A stretch of DNA of 64,000 nucleotides from Methylobacterium sp. NMS14P (lineage in GTDB: Bacteria; Pseudomonadota; Alphaproteobacteria; Rhizobiales; Beijerinckiaceae): positions 1,990,501 through 2,054,500 of the forward strand of contig NZ_CP087106.1 in assembly GCF_028583545.1 (NCBI RefSeq). The letters run 5' to 3'. Below, piece after piece: positions 18,556 to 28,590 of the stretch (its first letter is position 1; every line of letters begins with the position of its first letter). Under the pieces are notes generated by a model. The model did not search any database, had not been told where the DNA came from, and worked only from the letters and a program-made list of their open reading frames with translations. The translations under genes and the position numbers were made by a program.

Positions 18556-21357
18556 CTATCGCGGGCGTGCTCGGTCGCGCAGCAGGTTGATGATCAGGGC
18601 CGTCCAGCCGGTCTGGTGCGCGGCGCCGAGCCCCCGGCCGGTATCGCCGTCGAAGAACTCGTGGAACAGCAGCGGCTCCTCGGCACCCGGCGCCGGGGCG
18701 ATCGGCGGCCGGGTCCCGAAGGCCGGCCGGCGGCCGGTCCCGTCCTTGGCAAACAGCGCGATCAGGCGGTCCTCGAGGGCGTCCGCGATGGCGCTGAGCG
18801 TCAGCATCGCGCCCGAGCCCGTCGGGTACTCCACCCGGAAGTCGTCGCCGTAATAGGTGTGGAAGCGCCGCAGCGCCTCGACGATGAGGAAGTTCATCGG
18901 CATCCAGACCGGGCCGCGCCAGTTCGAGTTGCCGCCGAACATGTTCGAGGTGGAATCGGCCGGGTCGTACCGGACCGTGAAGGAGGCGCCGAGCTCGTTG
19001 AGCACGTAGGGCGCGTCGCGGTGCACCTTCGACAGGGAGCGCACGCCGTAGGGCGAGAGGAACTCGGCCTCGTCGAGCATGCGGCGCAGGAGCGCCTTCA
19101 TCCGGTGGCCGCGCAGCAGCGACAGCAGCTTGCGGTCCTTCACGCCGCCCTCGGTCCAGCGGGAGACCAGCCGGGCGAGGTGGGGCCGGTTCTCCAGCAC
19201 CCAGTTCAGGCGCCGGGCGAAGTCCGGCAGCCGGTGGAGCACGGAGGGCTCGATCACCTCGACGGCGAAGAGCGGGACCAGCCCGACCATGGAGCGGACC
19301 CGCAAGGGGAGCATCCCGCCGCCGGGGATGTCGACCTCGTCGTAGTAGAACGCGTCGGTCTCGTCCCACAGGCCGTAGCCCTGCCCGTCCCCGCCTGCCC
19401 CGCCCATGTCGGTCATGGCCTCGGCGATCAGCAGGAAGTGCTCGAAGAACTTGGAGGCGGTGCTCTCGTACACGTCGTTGTGGAGCGCGAGCTCCAGGGC
19501 GATGCGCATCATGTTGAGCGCGTACATCGCCATCCAGGCGGTGCCGTCGGCCTGGTGCACCACCCCGAAGCCCGGGGGCGGGCGCGAGCGGTCGAACACG
19601 CCGACATTGTCGAGCCCCAGGAAGCCGCCCTGGAAGACGTTGCGCCCCTGCGCGTCCTTGCGGTTCACCCACCAGGAGAAGTTGATCAGCAGCTTGTGGA
19701 ACACGCCCTCCAGGAAGGCGAGGTCGCCGCGCCCGCCTCGCCGGTCCCGGTCGATCTCGAACACCCGGTAGGTGGCCCAGGCGTGGACCGGCGGGTTGGC
19801 GTCGCCGAACTCCCACTCGTAGGCCGGGAGCTGGCCGTTCGGGTGCATGTACCACTCGCGGGTGAGCAGCAGGAGCTGCTTCTTGGCGAAGTCCGGGTCC
19901 AGCAGGGCGAGCGGCAGGCAGTGGAAGGCGAGGTCCCAGGCGGCGAACCAGGGGTACTCCCAGGTGTCGGGCATCGACAGCACGTCGGCCGCCGCGAAGT
20001 GGCGCCACTGGCCGTTGCGGCCGCCCGCGCGCCCCCGGGGCGGCGGCGGCTGGAGCGGGTCGCCCTCCAGCCAGCGCCGCACGTCGTAGCAGTAGAGCTG
20101 CTTCGACCAGATCAGGCCGGCGGCGGCCTGGCGGAAGATCGCGCGGGAGTCCGGGCTCGCGATGCCGTCCTGCAATTCCTCGTAGAACGCGTCCGCCTCG
20201 GCCACCCGGCGCCGGACCAGGGAGCCGTCGTCGACGGCCCGGGCGCGCAGGCCCGCCGACAGCCGCAGGCGGATCCGGGCGGTCGCCCCGGGCGCCAGCC
20301 GCAGCGCGTAGTGCAGGCCGAGCTTGGTGCCCGCGTCCCGGCGCACCGAAGCGGGATCGCCGTCGACGATCGCCGCGTGGAGCCCGTCCTTGAACGGCCC
20401 GGCGGCGTCCGGCCGGCCGCCGTGCAGCCGCAGGTTGGTGTCGTTCTCGCAGAACAGGAGGTCCGGCGCCCCGTCGAAGGCGAGCCGGTACGGCCCGAGC
20501 CTCTCGTGCGCGCAGACCGCGCCCCCGTCGGGCGCGCGGGCGATCCGCGGGCGCGCCTGCCCGTCCGGCCCCGCCTGCCAGGACCACGTGTTGCGGAACC
20601 AGAGCTGCGGGACGACGTGGAGGTCGGCGGGCTCGGGCCCCCGGTTCAGCGCGGTGATCACCGCGTGGACGTCGTCGGCGTCGGCCTTGGCGTACTCCAC
20701 CGTGACGTCGAAGAACCGGTCCCCGTCGAAGACGCCCGTCTCCTCGATCTCGTACTCGGGCTGCTCCCGCCCGCGCCGCATGTTCTCGCCGACGAGGTCC
20801 GCGTAGGGGAAGGCCGCCTGCGGGTAGCGGTACAGCATCTTCAGGTAGGCGTGGCTCGGGACCGCGTCGAGGTAGTGGTAGACCTCCTTCACGTCCTCGC
20901 CGTGGTTGCCCTCCTGGTTGGTCAGGCCGAACAGCCGCTCCTTGAGGATGCGGTCGCGGCCGTTCCAGAGGGCGAGGGCCAGGCAGAGGCCGCCGCGCTC
21001 GTCGCAGATCCCCGCCAGCCCGTCCTCGCCCCAGCGATAGGCGCGCGAGCGGGCGTCCTCGTGCGTCAGGGCGGCCCAGGCGTTGCCGCAGGGGCTGTAA
21101 TCCTCCCGCACGGTCCCCCATTGCCGCTCGCTGAGATAGGGGCCCCAGAGCGACCACGGCCGGTCGCCCCGGCCCTGCTCGGCGATCCGGCGGCGCTCGG
21201 CCCAGTCCACCGACGCGTCCCGAAATTCGGCACGCACCTCGTCACGCTCCTCGTCACGCTCCTCGTTCCCGCGCGGCCCCATCAGCCGCGTCCCGGACGC
21301 GGGCTCGGACGGCTGGGGCTGGGGGTGCGGCGGGGACGGGAGGCGGCCATCGGTCAC
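18556..21357 (-). CDS. GH63/MGH1-like glycoside hydrolase
   Basis: A 933-residue cytoplasmic protein (no signal peptide) with the glucosidase fold of the GH63 family. Features seen are a beta-sandwich N-terminal region, an (alpha/alpha)6 barrel with WGEDGLAGICD, the GNHGEDVKEVYHYLD segment, and a catalytic-domain stretch MPDTWEYPWFAAWDLAFHC. GGNSNWRGPVWMPMNFL and a C-terminal HEFFDGDTGRGLGAAHQTG follow. Known relatives act on mannosylglycerate, glucosylglycerate or alpha-glucosides. The bacterial ones are often linked to compatible-solute turnover, but no such genes are adjacent. The GTG at 21357 has no clear Shine-Dalgarno sequence; an ATG at 21282 would remove a Pro/Ser-rich extension. Confidence 0.85.
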   Translation of the reverse strand: MTDGRLPSPPHPQPQPSEPASGTRLMGPRGNEERDEERDEVRAEFRDASVDWAERRRIAEQGRGDRPWSLWGPYLSERQWGTVREDYSPCGNAWAALTHEDARSRAYRWGEDGLAGICDERGGLCLALALWNGRDRILKERLFGLTNQEGNHGEDVKEVYHYLDAVPSHAYLKMLYRYPQAAFPYADLVGENMRRGREQPEYEIEETGVFDGDRFFDVTVEYAKADADDVHAVITALNRGPEPADLHVVPQLWFRNTWSWQAGPDGQARPRIARAPDGGAVCAHERLGPYRLAFDGAPDLLFCENDTNLRLHGGRPDAAGPFKDGLHAAIVDGDPASVRRDAGTKLGLHYALRLAPGATARIRLRLSAGLRARAVDDGSLVRRRVAEADAFYEELQDGIASPDSRAIFRQAAAGLIWSKQLYCYDVRRWLEGDPLQPPPPRGRAGGRNGQWRHFAAADVLSMPDTWEYPWFAAWDLAFHCLPLALLDPDFAKKQLLLLTREWYMHPNGQLPAYEWEFGDANPPVHAWATYRVFEIDRDRRGGRGDLAFLEGVFHKLLINFSWWVNRKDAQGRNVFQGGFLGLDNVGVFDRSRPPPGFGVVHQADGTAWMAMYALNMMRIALELALHNDVYESTASKFFEHFLLIAEAMTDMGGAGGDGQGYGLWDETDAFYYDEVDIPGGGMLPLRVRSMVGLVPLFAVEVIEPSVLHRLPDFARRLNWVLENRPHLARLVSRWTEGGVKDRKLLSLLRGHRMKALLRRMLDEAEFLSPYGVRSLSKVHRDAPYVLNELGASFTVRYDPADSTSNMFGGNSNWRGPVWMPMNFLIVEALRRFHTYYGDDFRVEYPTGSGAMLTLSAIADALEDRLIALFAKDGTGRRPAFGTRPPIAPAPGAEEPLLFHEFFDGDTGRGLGAAHQTGWTALIINLLRDRARPR

Positions 21358-21642
21358 GGCGGGTTGCTGCGGATGCGCCGGCCCGATGCATCATCGGCGC
21401 CATCCCGACCCGGCGGGCCCTCGGGGCGCCGCGGGGCCGCCGCACGGCTCCGTGAGGGCCCGCCGGCCGATCGCGCGCCGGCGTCGGTGAACATCTCGGC
21501 CCGCCCCAGAAACCTTGACCCCGGTGAAGGTGAGCGACAGGATCGCGCCGGGTGATCTGCGACTCGACGCGCGTGGATCCGCGTTGATCTATCCGAATTC
21601 AGCGTTCGTCGGCGATCTGTCCGGCCACATCTTGGGGGAAAG

Positions 21643-22776
21643 ATGACGCGATTACTGATGGCCGGCCTAGCCGGGCTGCTGTTCATGACCGCGGCGCGAG
21701 GTCAGGAGGGCGGCGCGCCGGTGAAGATCGGCGTCGCCGCGCCCATGACCGGGCCGAACGCGGCCTTCGGCGCCCAGATCCGGAACGGCGTGAGCCAGGC
21801 GGTCGAGGATATCAACAAGGCCGGCACGCTGAAGGGCACGACGCTGACCGTCACGGTCGGCGACGACGCCTCCGACCCGAAGCAGGGCGTCTCGGTCGCC
21901 AACAAGTTCGCCAGCGACGGCGTGAAGATGGTCGTCGGCGACTACAATTCCGGCGTCACGATCCCGGCCTCCGACGTCTACCTCGACGCCGGCATCATCC
22001 AGGTCACGGCCGCCTCGACGAGCGTGAAGCTCACCGAGCGCGGCATGTGGAACACGTTCCGCACCTGCAGCCGCGACGACCAGCAGGGCGCGGTGGCCGG
22101 CAACTACCTGGCCGCGCATTTCAAGGGCAAGAAGATCGCCTTCGTCCACGACAAGACGCCCTACGGCAAGGGCCTGGCCGACGAGACCCTGAAGGCGCTC
22201 AAGGCCAGGGGCGGCAAGGACGTGCTGTACGAGGGCATCAACCCGGGCGAGAAGGACTACTCCGCCCTCGTCTCCAAGCTGAAGTCGGCCAACGTCGACG
22301 TCGTCTATTTCGGCGGCGTGCACACCGAGGCCGGGCTGATCATCCGGCAGATGCGCGATCAGGGGCTGACCGCCCGGATGATGAGCGGCGACGCCATCCC
22401 CGACAAGGAGTTCGTCCAGATCGCCGGCCCGGGCGCGGCGGGGACCCTGATGACCTTCGCGCCGGACGCCCGCAAGAACCCGAACGCCAGGGGCGTGGTG
22501 GCGGCGCTCAACGCCCGGGGCATCGATCCCGAGGCCTACACGCTCTACTCGTACGCGGCCGTGCAGGTGCTGGCGAAGGCGATGGCCGAGACCGGCTCCA
22601 GCGACGGCAAGGCGCTCGCCGACTGGCTGCACCAGGGCAAGCCGGTCGACACGGTGGTCGGCCCGATCGCCTACGACAGGAAGGGTGACCTCACCCGGCC
22701 CGACTACGTCATCTACGAGTGGACCAAGGGGCCCGACGGCCGGATCGACTATGCCGGGCACGAGGTGACGCCGTAG
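21643..22776 (+). CDS. Branched-chain amino acid-type ABC transporter periplasmic binding protein
   Basis: 377 residues, signal peptide to about residue 20, then a type-I periplasmic fold of the LivJ/LivK group: VKIGVAAPMTGPNAAFGAQ, VVGDYNSGVTIPASDVYLDAG, FRTCSRDDQQGAVAGNYLA. GGKDVLYEGINPGEKDYSAL follows. No permease or ATPase genes are beside it, so it must be an orphan receptor using a distant transporter or a sensory role. GGGGGAAAGATG gives a close Shine-Dalgarno sequence. Its ligand may be an amino acid, amide or aromatic acid. Neighbouring sugar-acid genes do not decide this. Confidence 0.88.
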   Translation: MTRLLMAGLAGLLFMTAARGQEGGAPVKIGVAAPMTGPNAAFGAQIRNGVSQAVEDINKAGTLKGTTLTVTVGDDASDPKQGVSVANKFASDGVKMVVGDYNSGVTIPASDVYLDAGIIQVTAASTSVKLTERGMWNTFRTCSRDDQQGAVAGNYLAAHFKGKKIAFVHDKTPYGKGLADETLKALKARGGKDVLYEGINPGEKDYSALVSKLKSANVDVVYFGGVHTEAGLIIRQMRDQGLTARMMSGDAIPDKEFVQIAGPGAAGTLMTFAPDARKNPNARGVVAALNARGIDPEAYTLYSYAAVQVLAKAMAETGSSDGKALADWLHQGKPVDTVVGPIAYDRKGDLTRPDYVIYEWTKGPDGRIDYAGHEVTP

Positions 22777-22877
22777 TCCGGTCGGGCGCGAAGCCGGTCG
22801 GGCCGGAAGCGCGACCGCCGCCTCACCTAATTGGATGAGGGCGGCCCTCTCAGCGTGGCCGCCGCGAAGGCCTTATG

Positions 22878-22908
22878 CTCTCCCGGACCGCGCCGCGGTC
22901 CGGGAGAG
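22878..22908. repeat. REP-like perfect hairpin in the lysR leader
   Basis: Thirteen-base perfect arms (CTCTCCCGGACCG / CGGTCCGGGAGAG) enclose CGCCG. The right arm runs into the Shine-Dalgarno sequence of the LysR gene (GAGAGGGAG, ATG at 22918). Folding would partly hide the ribosome site. The CTCTCCCG...CGGGAGAG core also recurs between cysJ and cysI and, in variant form, after ileS. Confidence 0.8.
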
Positions 22909-22917
22909 GGAGCCTTC

Positions 22918-23808
22918 ATGTTCGATTTCAGCCAGCTCCGGTGCTTCGCCGCCGTGGCGGAGGAGCTGCATTTCGGGCGTGCGGCCGCCCGGCTGAACAT
23001 GACGCAGCCGCCGCTGTCGCGGCAGATCCAGGTCCTGGAGCGCGTCCTCGACGTGCAGCTCCTGGAGCGCACCAGCCGGACCGTCCGGCTGACCGCCGCC
23101 GGCCGCAGCTTCCTGCCCGAGGCCCAGCGCATCCTGCGGCTCGCCGAGACCGCGACCCACGTCACCCGGCAGGTGGCGGCGGGGCGCGCGGGCGTCCTCA
23201 AGTTCGGCTTCACGGCGGCCTCGGCCTACGACTTCCTGCCGCGCCTCGTCACCGCGTTCCGGCGGGCGCTGCCGGACGTGACGCTCGCGCTGCGCGAGAT
23301 GGTCAGCAAGGACCAGATCGAGGAACTCCTCGCCGGCCGGATCGACGCCGCGCTGGTGCGCCCGCCGGTGACGCATCCCGACCTGATCGCCGTCCGGGCG
23401 CTCGCCGAGCCCCTCGTGGTGGCCCTGCCGGCCGGGAACCCCCTGGCCCTGCGCGACGGGCTCACGCCCGCCGATCTCGGGCGCGAGCCGCTCATCGGCT
23501 ACGCGCCCAACGAGGCGCGCTACTTCCACGACCTCGTCCTCGGCCTCGTCGCGGAGGCCGAGATCCGGCCGCCGATGGTCCAGCAACTCACGCAGATCCA
23601 CTCGATCCTGGCCCTCGTCCGGGCGGCGCTCGGCATCGCCCTGGTGCCGGCCGCCGCCGAGCGCCTGCGCTTCGAGGGCGTGGTGTTCCGCCCCCTCGCC
23701 CTGCCGGCGCCGCGCCCCGTGGAGCTGCTCCTCGCGTGGCGGCGCGACGCGGACGACCCGCTGATCGCCCAGCTGGTCTCGATCGTGGCGGAGATGCCGC
23801 CCGCGTGA
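22918..23808 (+). CDS. LysR-family transcriptional regulator
   Basis: 296 residues. The N-terminal winged HTH is classic (FSQLRCFAAVAEELHFGRAA, then TQPPLSRQIQVLERVL), followed by a periplasmic-binding-like effector domain. It lies 130 bases upstream of, and in the same direction as, the aldolase-garR-garD genes, so it is the likely activator of the sugar-acid operon. This is inference from position. A stable hairpin overlaps its leader. Confidence 0.92.
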   Translation: MFDFSQLRCFAAVAEELHFGRAAARLNMTQPPLSRQIQVLERVLDVQLLERTSRTVRLTAAGRSFLPEAQRILRLAETATHVTRQVAAGRAGVLKFGFTAASAYDFLPRLVTAFRRALPDVTLALREMVSKDQIEELLAGRIDAALVRPPVTHPDLIAVRALAEPLVVALPAGNPLALRDGLTPADLGREPLIGYAPNEARYFHDLVLGLVAEAEIRPPMVQQLTQIHSILALVRAALGIALVPAAAERLRFEGVVFRPLALPAPRPVELLLAWRRDADDPLIAQLVSIVAEMPPA

Positions 23809-23938
23809 GCCCGCGCGGTCGATTGATGCGCGATCCGCATCGGTCGATCCAGTGTTTGGCTTTGACCTCGCGGCGGAAGGCTGCGCGTGATGGGGCGGAC
23901 GGCGCGCAGACGCCGCGACGCCCCCAGGGAGGATCGTG

Positions 23939-24703
23939 ATGGACAACCTCACCAACCGCTTCAAGGCGGCCCTCGCCGAGGGGCGCCAGCAGATCGGCCT
24001 GTGGTGCAGCCTCGCCAGTCCCATCTCCACCGAGGTGGTCGCCGGCGCCGGGTTCGACTGGCTGCTGCTCGACATGGAGCACTCGGCCAACGACCTCCGG
24101 GACATCTACGCCCAGCTCCAGGCGATGATGGAGGGCGACACGCACCCGATGGTGCGGGTGCCGAGCGACGACCCGATCACCGTCAAGCGCGTCCTCGACG
24201 CCGGCGCACAGTCGCTGATGATCCCCAACATCGACGATGCCGAGCAGGCCGCCCGGGTGGTCGCGGCGACGCGCTACGCGCCCCGCGGCATCCGCGGCTT
24301 CTCGCAGGCGCCCCGCGCCGCCCGGTTCGGCCGGATCAAGGACTACCACACCCGCTGCGAGGCCGAGATCTTCGTGGCGGTGCAGGTCGAGTCCCGCCGC
24401 GCCCTCGACAATCTGGACGCGATCGCCGCCGTGGAGGGCGTGGACGGCGTGTTCATCGGGCCCGGCGATCTCTCCACCAGCCTCGGCTACGTCGGCCAGC
24501 AGGGCCACCCGGAGGTGGTCGCCACCATCGAGGCGGCGGTCGCCCGGATCGTCCGGGCCGGCAAGCAGGCCGGCATCCTCACGCCGAGCGAGGAGCTCGC
24601 CCGCCGCTACATCGCGGCCGGCACCCGCTTCACCGCGGTCGGCTCCGACATGGGGCTGCTCGCCCGCAGCTCCGAGGCGCTCGCCGCCCGCTTCCGCGCC
24701 TGA
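23939..24703 (+). CDS. garL: HpcH/HpaI-type aldolase, likely 5-keto-4-deoxy-glucarate aldolase
   Basis: 254-residue class II pyruvate aldolase. Visible features: [12 protein letters not shown], the Arg in MVRVPSDD, the metal Glu in [12 protein letters not shown], and the metal Asp in [12 protein letters not shown]. Relatives are HpaI (4-hydroxy-2-oxoheptanedioate) and GarL. Being followed directly by garR and garD makes the GarL role most likely: cleavage of 5-keto-4-deoxy-glucarate to pyruvate and tartronate semialdehyde. AGGGAGGA precedes the ATG at 23939. Confidence 0.85.
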   Translation: MDNLTNRFKAALAEGRQQIGLWCSLASPISTEVVAGAGFDWLLLDMEHSANDLRDIYAQLQAMMEGDTHPMVRVPSDDPITVKRVLDAGAQSLMIPNIDDAEQAARVVAATRYAPRGIRGFSQAPRAARFGRIKDYHTRCEAEIFVAVQVESRRALDNLDAIAAVEGVDGVFIGPGDLSTSLGYVGQQGHPEVVATIEAAVARIVRAGKQAGILTPSEELARRYIAAGTRFTAVGSDMGLLARSSEALAARFRA

Positions 24704-24726
24704 GTTCCGCAACCGGGATCGCACCC

Positions 24727-25614
24727 ATGAACATCGGATTCGTCGGCCTCGGCATCATGGGCACGCCCATGGCCGGACACCTGATCGCGGCGGGCCACAG
24801 CCTGTTCCTCAAGAGCCGGCGCAGCGTGCCCGAAGCCCTTCTCGCGGCGGGCGGCACCGCCTGCGCCACCGCGGCCGAGGTGGCCGAGCGCGCCGACACG
24901 ATCATCCTGATGCTGCCCGACACCCCGGACGTGGAGCAGGTCCTGTTCGGGGCGGGCGGGGTCGCCGAGGGGCTCAGCCCGGGCAAGACCGTGATCGACA
25001 TGAGCTCGATCGCGCCGCTGGCCACCAAGGATTTCGCCGCCCGGATCGCCGAGCGGGGCGGCGCCTATCTCGACGCGCCGGTCTCCGGCGGCGAGGTCGG
25101 GGCCAAGAACGCCGCGCTCTCGATCATGGTCGGCGGCGAGGCCGAGACCTTCGCGCGCGCCGAGCCCCTGTTCGCCGCGATGGGCAAGACGGTGACGCAT
25201 GTCGGCCCGGTCGGGTCCGGGCAGGTGGCCAAGGTCGCCAACCAGATCATCGTCGCCCTGACCATCGAGGCGGTGGCCGAGGGGCTGCTCTTCGCCTCGA
25301 AGGCCGGCGCCGACCCCGCCAAGGTGCGGCAGGCGATCACCGGCGGCCTCGCCACGTCGCGGATCCTGGAGCTGCACGGCGCGCGGATGATCGAGCGGAC
25401 CTTCGATCCCGGCTTCCGCATCGGCCTGCACCAGAAGGACCTGAACCTCGCCCTGGACAACGCCCGGACGCTCGGCCTCAGCCTGCCCGCCACGGCGCTG
25501 GCGCAGCAGCTGTTCTCGGCCTGCGTGGCCCAGGGCGGCGCGGCCTGGGACCACTCCGCCATGGTGAAGGCCCTGGAGGCCCTGGCGAACCACGCGGTCG
25601 GCGACGCCGCCTGA
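24727..25614 (+). CDS. garR: Tartronate semialdehyde (2-hydroxy-3-oxopropionate) reductase
   Basis: 295-residue beta-hydroxyacid dehydrogenase. It has the Rossmann motif [16 protein letters not shown], substrate loop [14 protein letters not shown], and catalytic Lys in [11 protein letters not shown]. The C-terminal [15 protein letters not shown] is typical of GarR/GlxR. It would reduce tartronate semialdehyde from the aldolase to glycerate. The gene starts 23 bases after the aldolase stop, which indicates one transcript. Confidence 0.9.
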   Translation: MNIGFVGLGIMGTPMAGHLIAAGHSLFLKSRRSVPEALLAAGGTACATAAEVAERADTIILMLPDTPDVEQVLFGAGGVAEGLSPGKTVIDMSSIAPLATKDFAARIAERGGAYLDAPVSGGEVGAKNAALSIMVGGEAETFARAEPLFAAMGKTVTHVGPVGSGQVAKVANQIIVALTIEAVAEGLLFASKAGADPAKVRQAITGGLATSRILELHGARMIERTFDPGFRIGLHQKDLNLALDNARTLGLSLPATALAQQLFSACVAQGGAAWDHSAMVKALEALANHAVGDAA

Positions 25615-25658
25615 GCCCGACAGAAGCCCGGACGGGCGCGAGACGGAAGGAGCATCCG

Positions 25659-27263
25659 ATGCAGGCCGAGATCGAAGCCCCGACCCGCCCGCACCTGGCC
25701 GGCGCGGGACCCGGAGGGGCCGGCGGAGGGGCCGCCGGAGACGTGCCGCGCACGATCCGCCTGAGCGACAGCGACAACGTCGCGATCGTGGTCAACGCCT
25801 TCGGGCTGCCGGCCGGCACCGTGTTCCCGGACGGGCTGGAGCTCGTCGAGTTCGTGCCGCAGGGCCACAAGGTGGCGCTCACCGACATCCCGGAGGGCGG
25901 CGAGGTCCGCCGCTACGGCGAGGTGGTGGGCATCGCGACGCAACCGATCCCGCGGGGCGCCTGGGTGGAGGAATCCCGCGTCGCGACGCCGGTCGCCCCC
26001 GCCCTCGACGCCCTGGAGATGGCCTCCCGCGTGCCGGCCCCCCTGCCCCCGCTCGAGGGCTACACCTTCGCGGGCTACCGCAACCCGGACGGGTCGGTGG
26101 GCACCAAGAACATCCTGGCCATCTCGATCAGCGTGCAGTGCGTCGCCGGCACCCTCGACGTGGCGATCCGGCGGATCAAGCAGGAGCTGCTGCCGCGCTA
26201 CCCCAACGTCGACGACGTGGTCGGCCTGACCCACGCCTACGGCTGCGGCGTCGCCATCAACGCCCCCGAGGCGGTGGTGCCGATCCGGACGCTCCAGAGC
26301 CTCGCGCAGAACCCGAATTTCGGCGGCGAGGTCATGGTCGTCGGCCTCGGCTGCGAGAAGCTCGTCTCGGAGCGGCTCCTGCCCGACAACGGCGCCGCGG
26401 GCGACGGGGTGGTGCGGCTGCAGGACGAGCGCCACCGCGGCTTCTCGGCCATGATCGACAGCATCCTGACGATGGCGGAGGCCCGCCTGGAGGTGCTGAA
26501 CCGCCGGACCCGCGAGACCTGCCCGGCCTCCGAGCTGGTGGTCGGCCTGCAATGCGGCGGCAGCGACGCGTTCTCGGGCGTCACCGCGAACCCGGCGCTG
26601 GGCTTCGCGGCTGACCTGCTGGTCCGCTGCGGCGCCACCGTGATGTTCTCGGAGGTGACGGAGGTGCGCGACGCGATCCACCTGCTCACCCCGCGCGCCA
26701 AGTCCCCGGAGGTCGCCGCGGCGCTGGTCCGCGAGATGGCGTGGTACGACGCCTACCTCGCCAAGGGCGAGGCCGACCGCCGCGCCAACCCGTCGCCGGG
26801 CAACAAGAAGGGCGGCCTCAACAACATCGTCGAGAAGGCGCTGGGCTCGGTCGCCAAGTCCGGCACGAGCGCGATCTCGGGGGTCCTGGCGCCGGGCGAG
26901 CGCGTCCGCGAGAAGGGCCTGATCTTCGCCGCGACGCCGGCGAGCGACTTCGTCTGCGGCACGCTGCAGCTCGCCTCGGGCATCACCCTGCAGGTCTTCT
27001 CCACCGGCCGCGGCACGCCCTACGGGCTCGCCCAGGCGCCGGTGATCAAGGTCGCCACCCGCACGGAGCTGGCCGAGCGCTGGTCCGACCTGATCGACCT
27101 CGACGCCGGCCGCATCGCCACCGGCGCGGCGACGATCGAGGAGGTCGGCTGGGAGCTGTTCCACCTGATCCTCGACGTCGCGAGCGGGCGCAAGCGCCCC
27201 TGGTCGGACCAGTGGGGGCTGTTCAACAACCTGACCCTGTTCAATCCCGCGCCGATCACCTGA
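25659..27263 (+). CDS. garD: Galactarate dehydratase
   Basis: 534-residue UxaA-family dehydratase. The N-terminal SAF domain covers about residues 30-110 ([27 protein letters not shown]). The metal-dependent catalytic domain follows, with [31 protein letters not shown] and [20 protein letters not shown]. It should convert galactarate to 5-keto-4-deoxy-glucarate, feeding the two genes just upstream; altronate dehydratase is the main alternative. GGAAGGAG precedes the ATG. An extra 25-residue Gly/Ala-rich N-terminus is unusual. Confidence 0.9.
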   Translation: MQAEIEAPTRPHLAGAGPGGAGGGAAGDVPRTIRLSDSDNVAIVVNAFGLPAGTVFPDGLELVEFVPQGHKVALTDIPEGGEVRRYGEVVGIATQPIPRGAWVEESRVATPVAPALDALEMASRVPAPLPPLEGYTFAGYRNPDGSVGTKNILAISISVQCVAGTLDVAIRRIKQELLPRYPNVDDVVGLTHAYGCGVAINAPEAVVPIRTLQSLAQNPNFGGEVMVVGLGCEKLVSERLLPDNGAAGDGVVRLQDERHRGFSAMIDSILTMAEARLEVLNRRTRETCPASELVVGLQCGGSDAFSGVTANPALGFAADLLVRCGATVMFSEVTEVRDAIHLLTPRAKSPEVAAALVREMAWYDAYLAKGEADRRANPSPGNKKGGLNNIVEKALGSVAKSGTSAISGVLAPGERVREKGLIFAATPASDFVCGTLQLASGITLQVFSTGRGTPYGLAQAPVIKVATRTELAERWSDLIDLDAGRIATGAATIEEVGWELFHLILDVASGRKRPWSDQWGLFNNLTLFNPAPIT

Positions 27264-27339
27264 GACTCACCGGCGGGACGGAGTTGCGTCCCGCCGCGTC
27301 GTCAGCGTGGCCGGACTCTGCTAGGCAGCCGGCATCGCC

Positions 27340-28536
27340 ATGACGCTGCCGATTCCCTCCCTCCGGACCCTGCTCTTCCGCCTGCACTGGGCGCTCGGCC
27401 TCACCGCCGGCCTCGTCCTCGCCCTGATGGGCCTGACCGGGGCGCTGATGAGCTACGAGGAGGCGGTCACCGCCTTCGCCAACCGCGACCGGCTCGAGGT
27501 CGCGCCCGGCGGGCGGGCGGCGCTGCCCCCCGCGGCGCTGGCGGCGCGGATCGACGCGCAGGCGGGCGGCCGCGTCGCCAACGTGCTGACCCTGTCGGAC
27601 GATCCGCGCGCGAGCGTCCACGTCCGCTTCGCCCGCGATCCCGAGACCCGCGCGCGGCCGCCCGCCGCCTACGCCGACCCCTACGACGGCGCGCTGCTCG
27701 GCCCGGTGCGGCTGGAGGGCGCCTTCACGACGGTGCGGGACCTGCACCGCTGGCTGCTGCTGCCCGGCGGGTCCAAGGGCTGGGGCCGCACGGTCACGGG
27801 CGCCTGCACCCTGGCGCTGCTGGCCTTCCTGGCGACCGGCCTCTACCTGCGCTGGCCCCGGATCCACCGCTGGCGGATCTGGCTGAAGCCGGCCCTGTCG
27901 CGGCCCGGCCGGCCGCGCTGGTGGTCGCTGCACGCCGTGGTCGGGACGTGGCTCCTGCCGGTCTACCTGGTCATCGCGCTCAGCGGCCTGACGTGGTCCT
28001 ACCCGTGGTTCAAGGACGGCGCGACGCGGCTGCTCACGGGCGCTCCGGACGCCGCGAAGCCGGCCGGCCGCAGGGCCGCCGGAAAGCCGGCCGATCCCGC
28101 CGCCGACGGCGCGGCCGTCGACCGCGCCTGGGCGGATTTCCGCGCGCGGACCGGCGCGGAGGCCGGGACGGCGGTCCTGACCCTGCCGGGCGCCGACACG
28201 AAGGCGATCCGCATCCGCTGGCTGCCGAAGGGCGTCGACGCGCCGAGCGCCCGCAACGAGGCCCGCTACGATCCCGCCACCGGCGCCCTGCTGGCCTCCG
28301 AGCGGGCCGCCGACGCGCCCCTGGGCCGGCGCCTCCTGGACAACGTCCTGGAGGTGCATCGCGGCCGCTTCTTCGGCGACCTCGTCGCGCTGCTGTTCTG
28401 CCTCGCGGCACTGGCTATGCCGGGCTTCGCGGCGACTGGCCTGACGCTCTACGTCCTGCGCCGCCGCGCCGGGGCCCGCCGCAGGACCGTCGCGGCCGGG
28501 GCGCCGGCGGGCGCCGTCCGCACGGCGAGCCCCTGA
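27340..28536 (+). CDS. PepSY-associated transmembrane protein, iron-uptake type
   Basis: 398 residues with four membrane helices and paired PepSY-like periplasmic loops. Seen are LFRLHWALGLTAGLVLALMG, DLHRWLLLPGG, GACTLALLAFLATGLYLRWP, WWSLHAVVGTWLLPVYLVIAL and the VHRGRFFGDLVALLFCLAAL end. Conserved His residues in the helices are typical of PiuB/FsrB-like ferric-siderophore reductases. It converges on the TonB siderophore receptor, supporting an iron role. The C-terminal 25 residues are Arg/Ala-rich. Confidence 0.85.
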   Translation: MTLPIPSLRTLLFRLHWALGLTAGLVLALMGLTGALMSYEEAVTAFANRDRLEVAPGGRAALPPAALAARIDAQAGGRVANVLTLSDDPRASVHVRFARDPETRARPPAAYADPYDGALLGPVRLEGAFTTVRDLHRWLLLPGGSKGWGRTVTGACTLALLAFLATGLYLRWPRIHRWRIWLKPALSRPGRPRWWSLHAVVGTWLLPVYLVIALSGLTWSYPWFKDGATRLLTGAPDAAKPAGRRAAGKPADPAADGAAVDRAWADFRARTGAEAGTAVLTLPGADTKAIRIRWLPKGVDAPSARNEARYDPATGALLASERAADAPLGRRLLDNVLEVHRGRFFGDLVALLFCLAALAMPGFAATGLTLYVLRRRAGARRRTVAAGAPAGAVRTASP

Positions 28537-28590
28537 CGGCGGCCTCCGGCGGGGCGACGGCCCGGCCGCCCGGGCGATGCGGCCCGCCCG

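Noticed and set aside
17759..21157. A 1132-codon minus-strand frame overlapping the GH63 gene
   Set aside because: Shadow of the GH63 frame and of the small exported protein genes; no domain in it.
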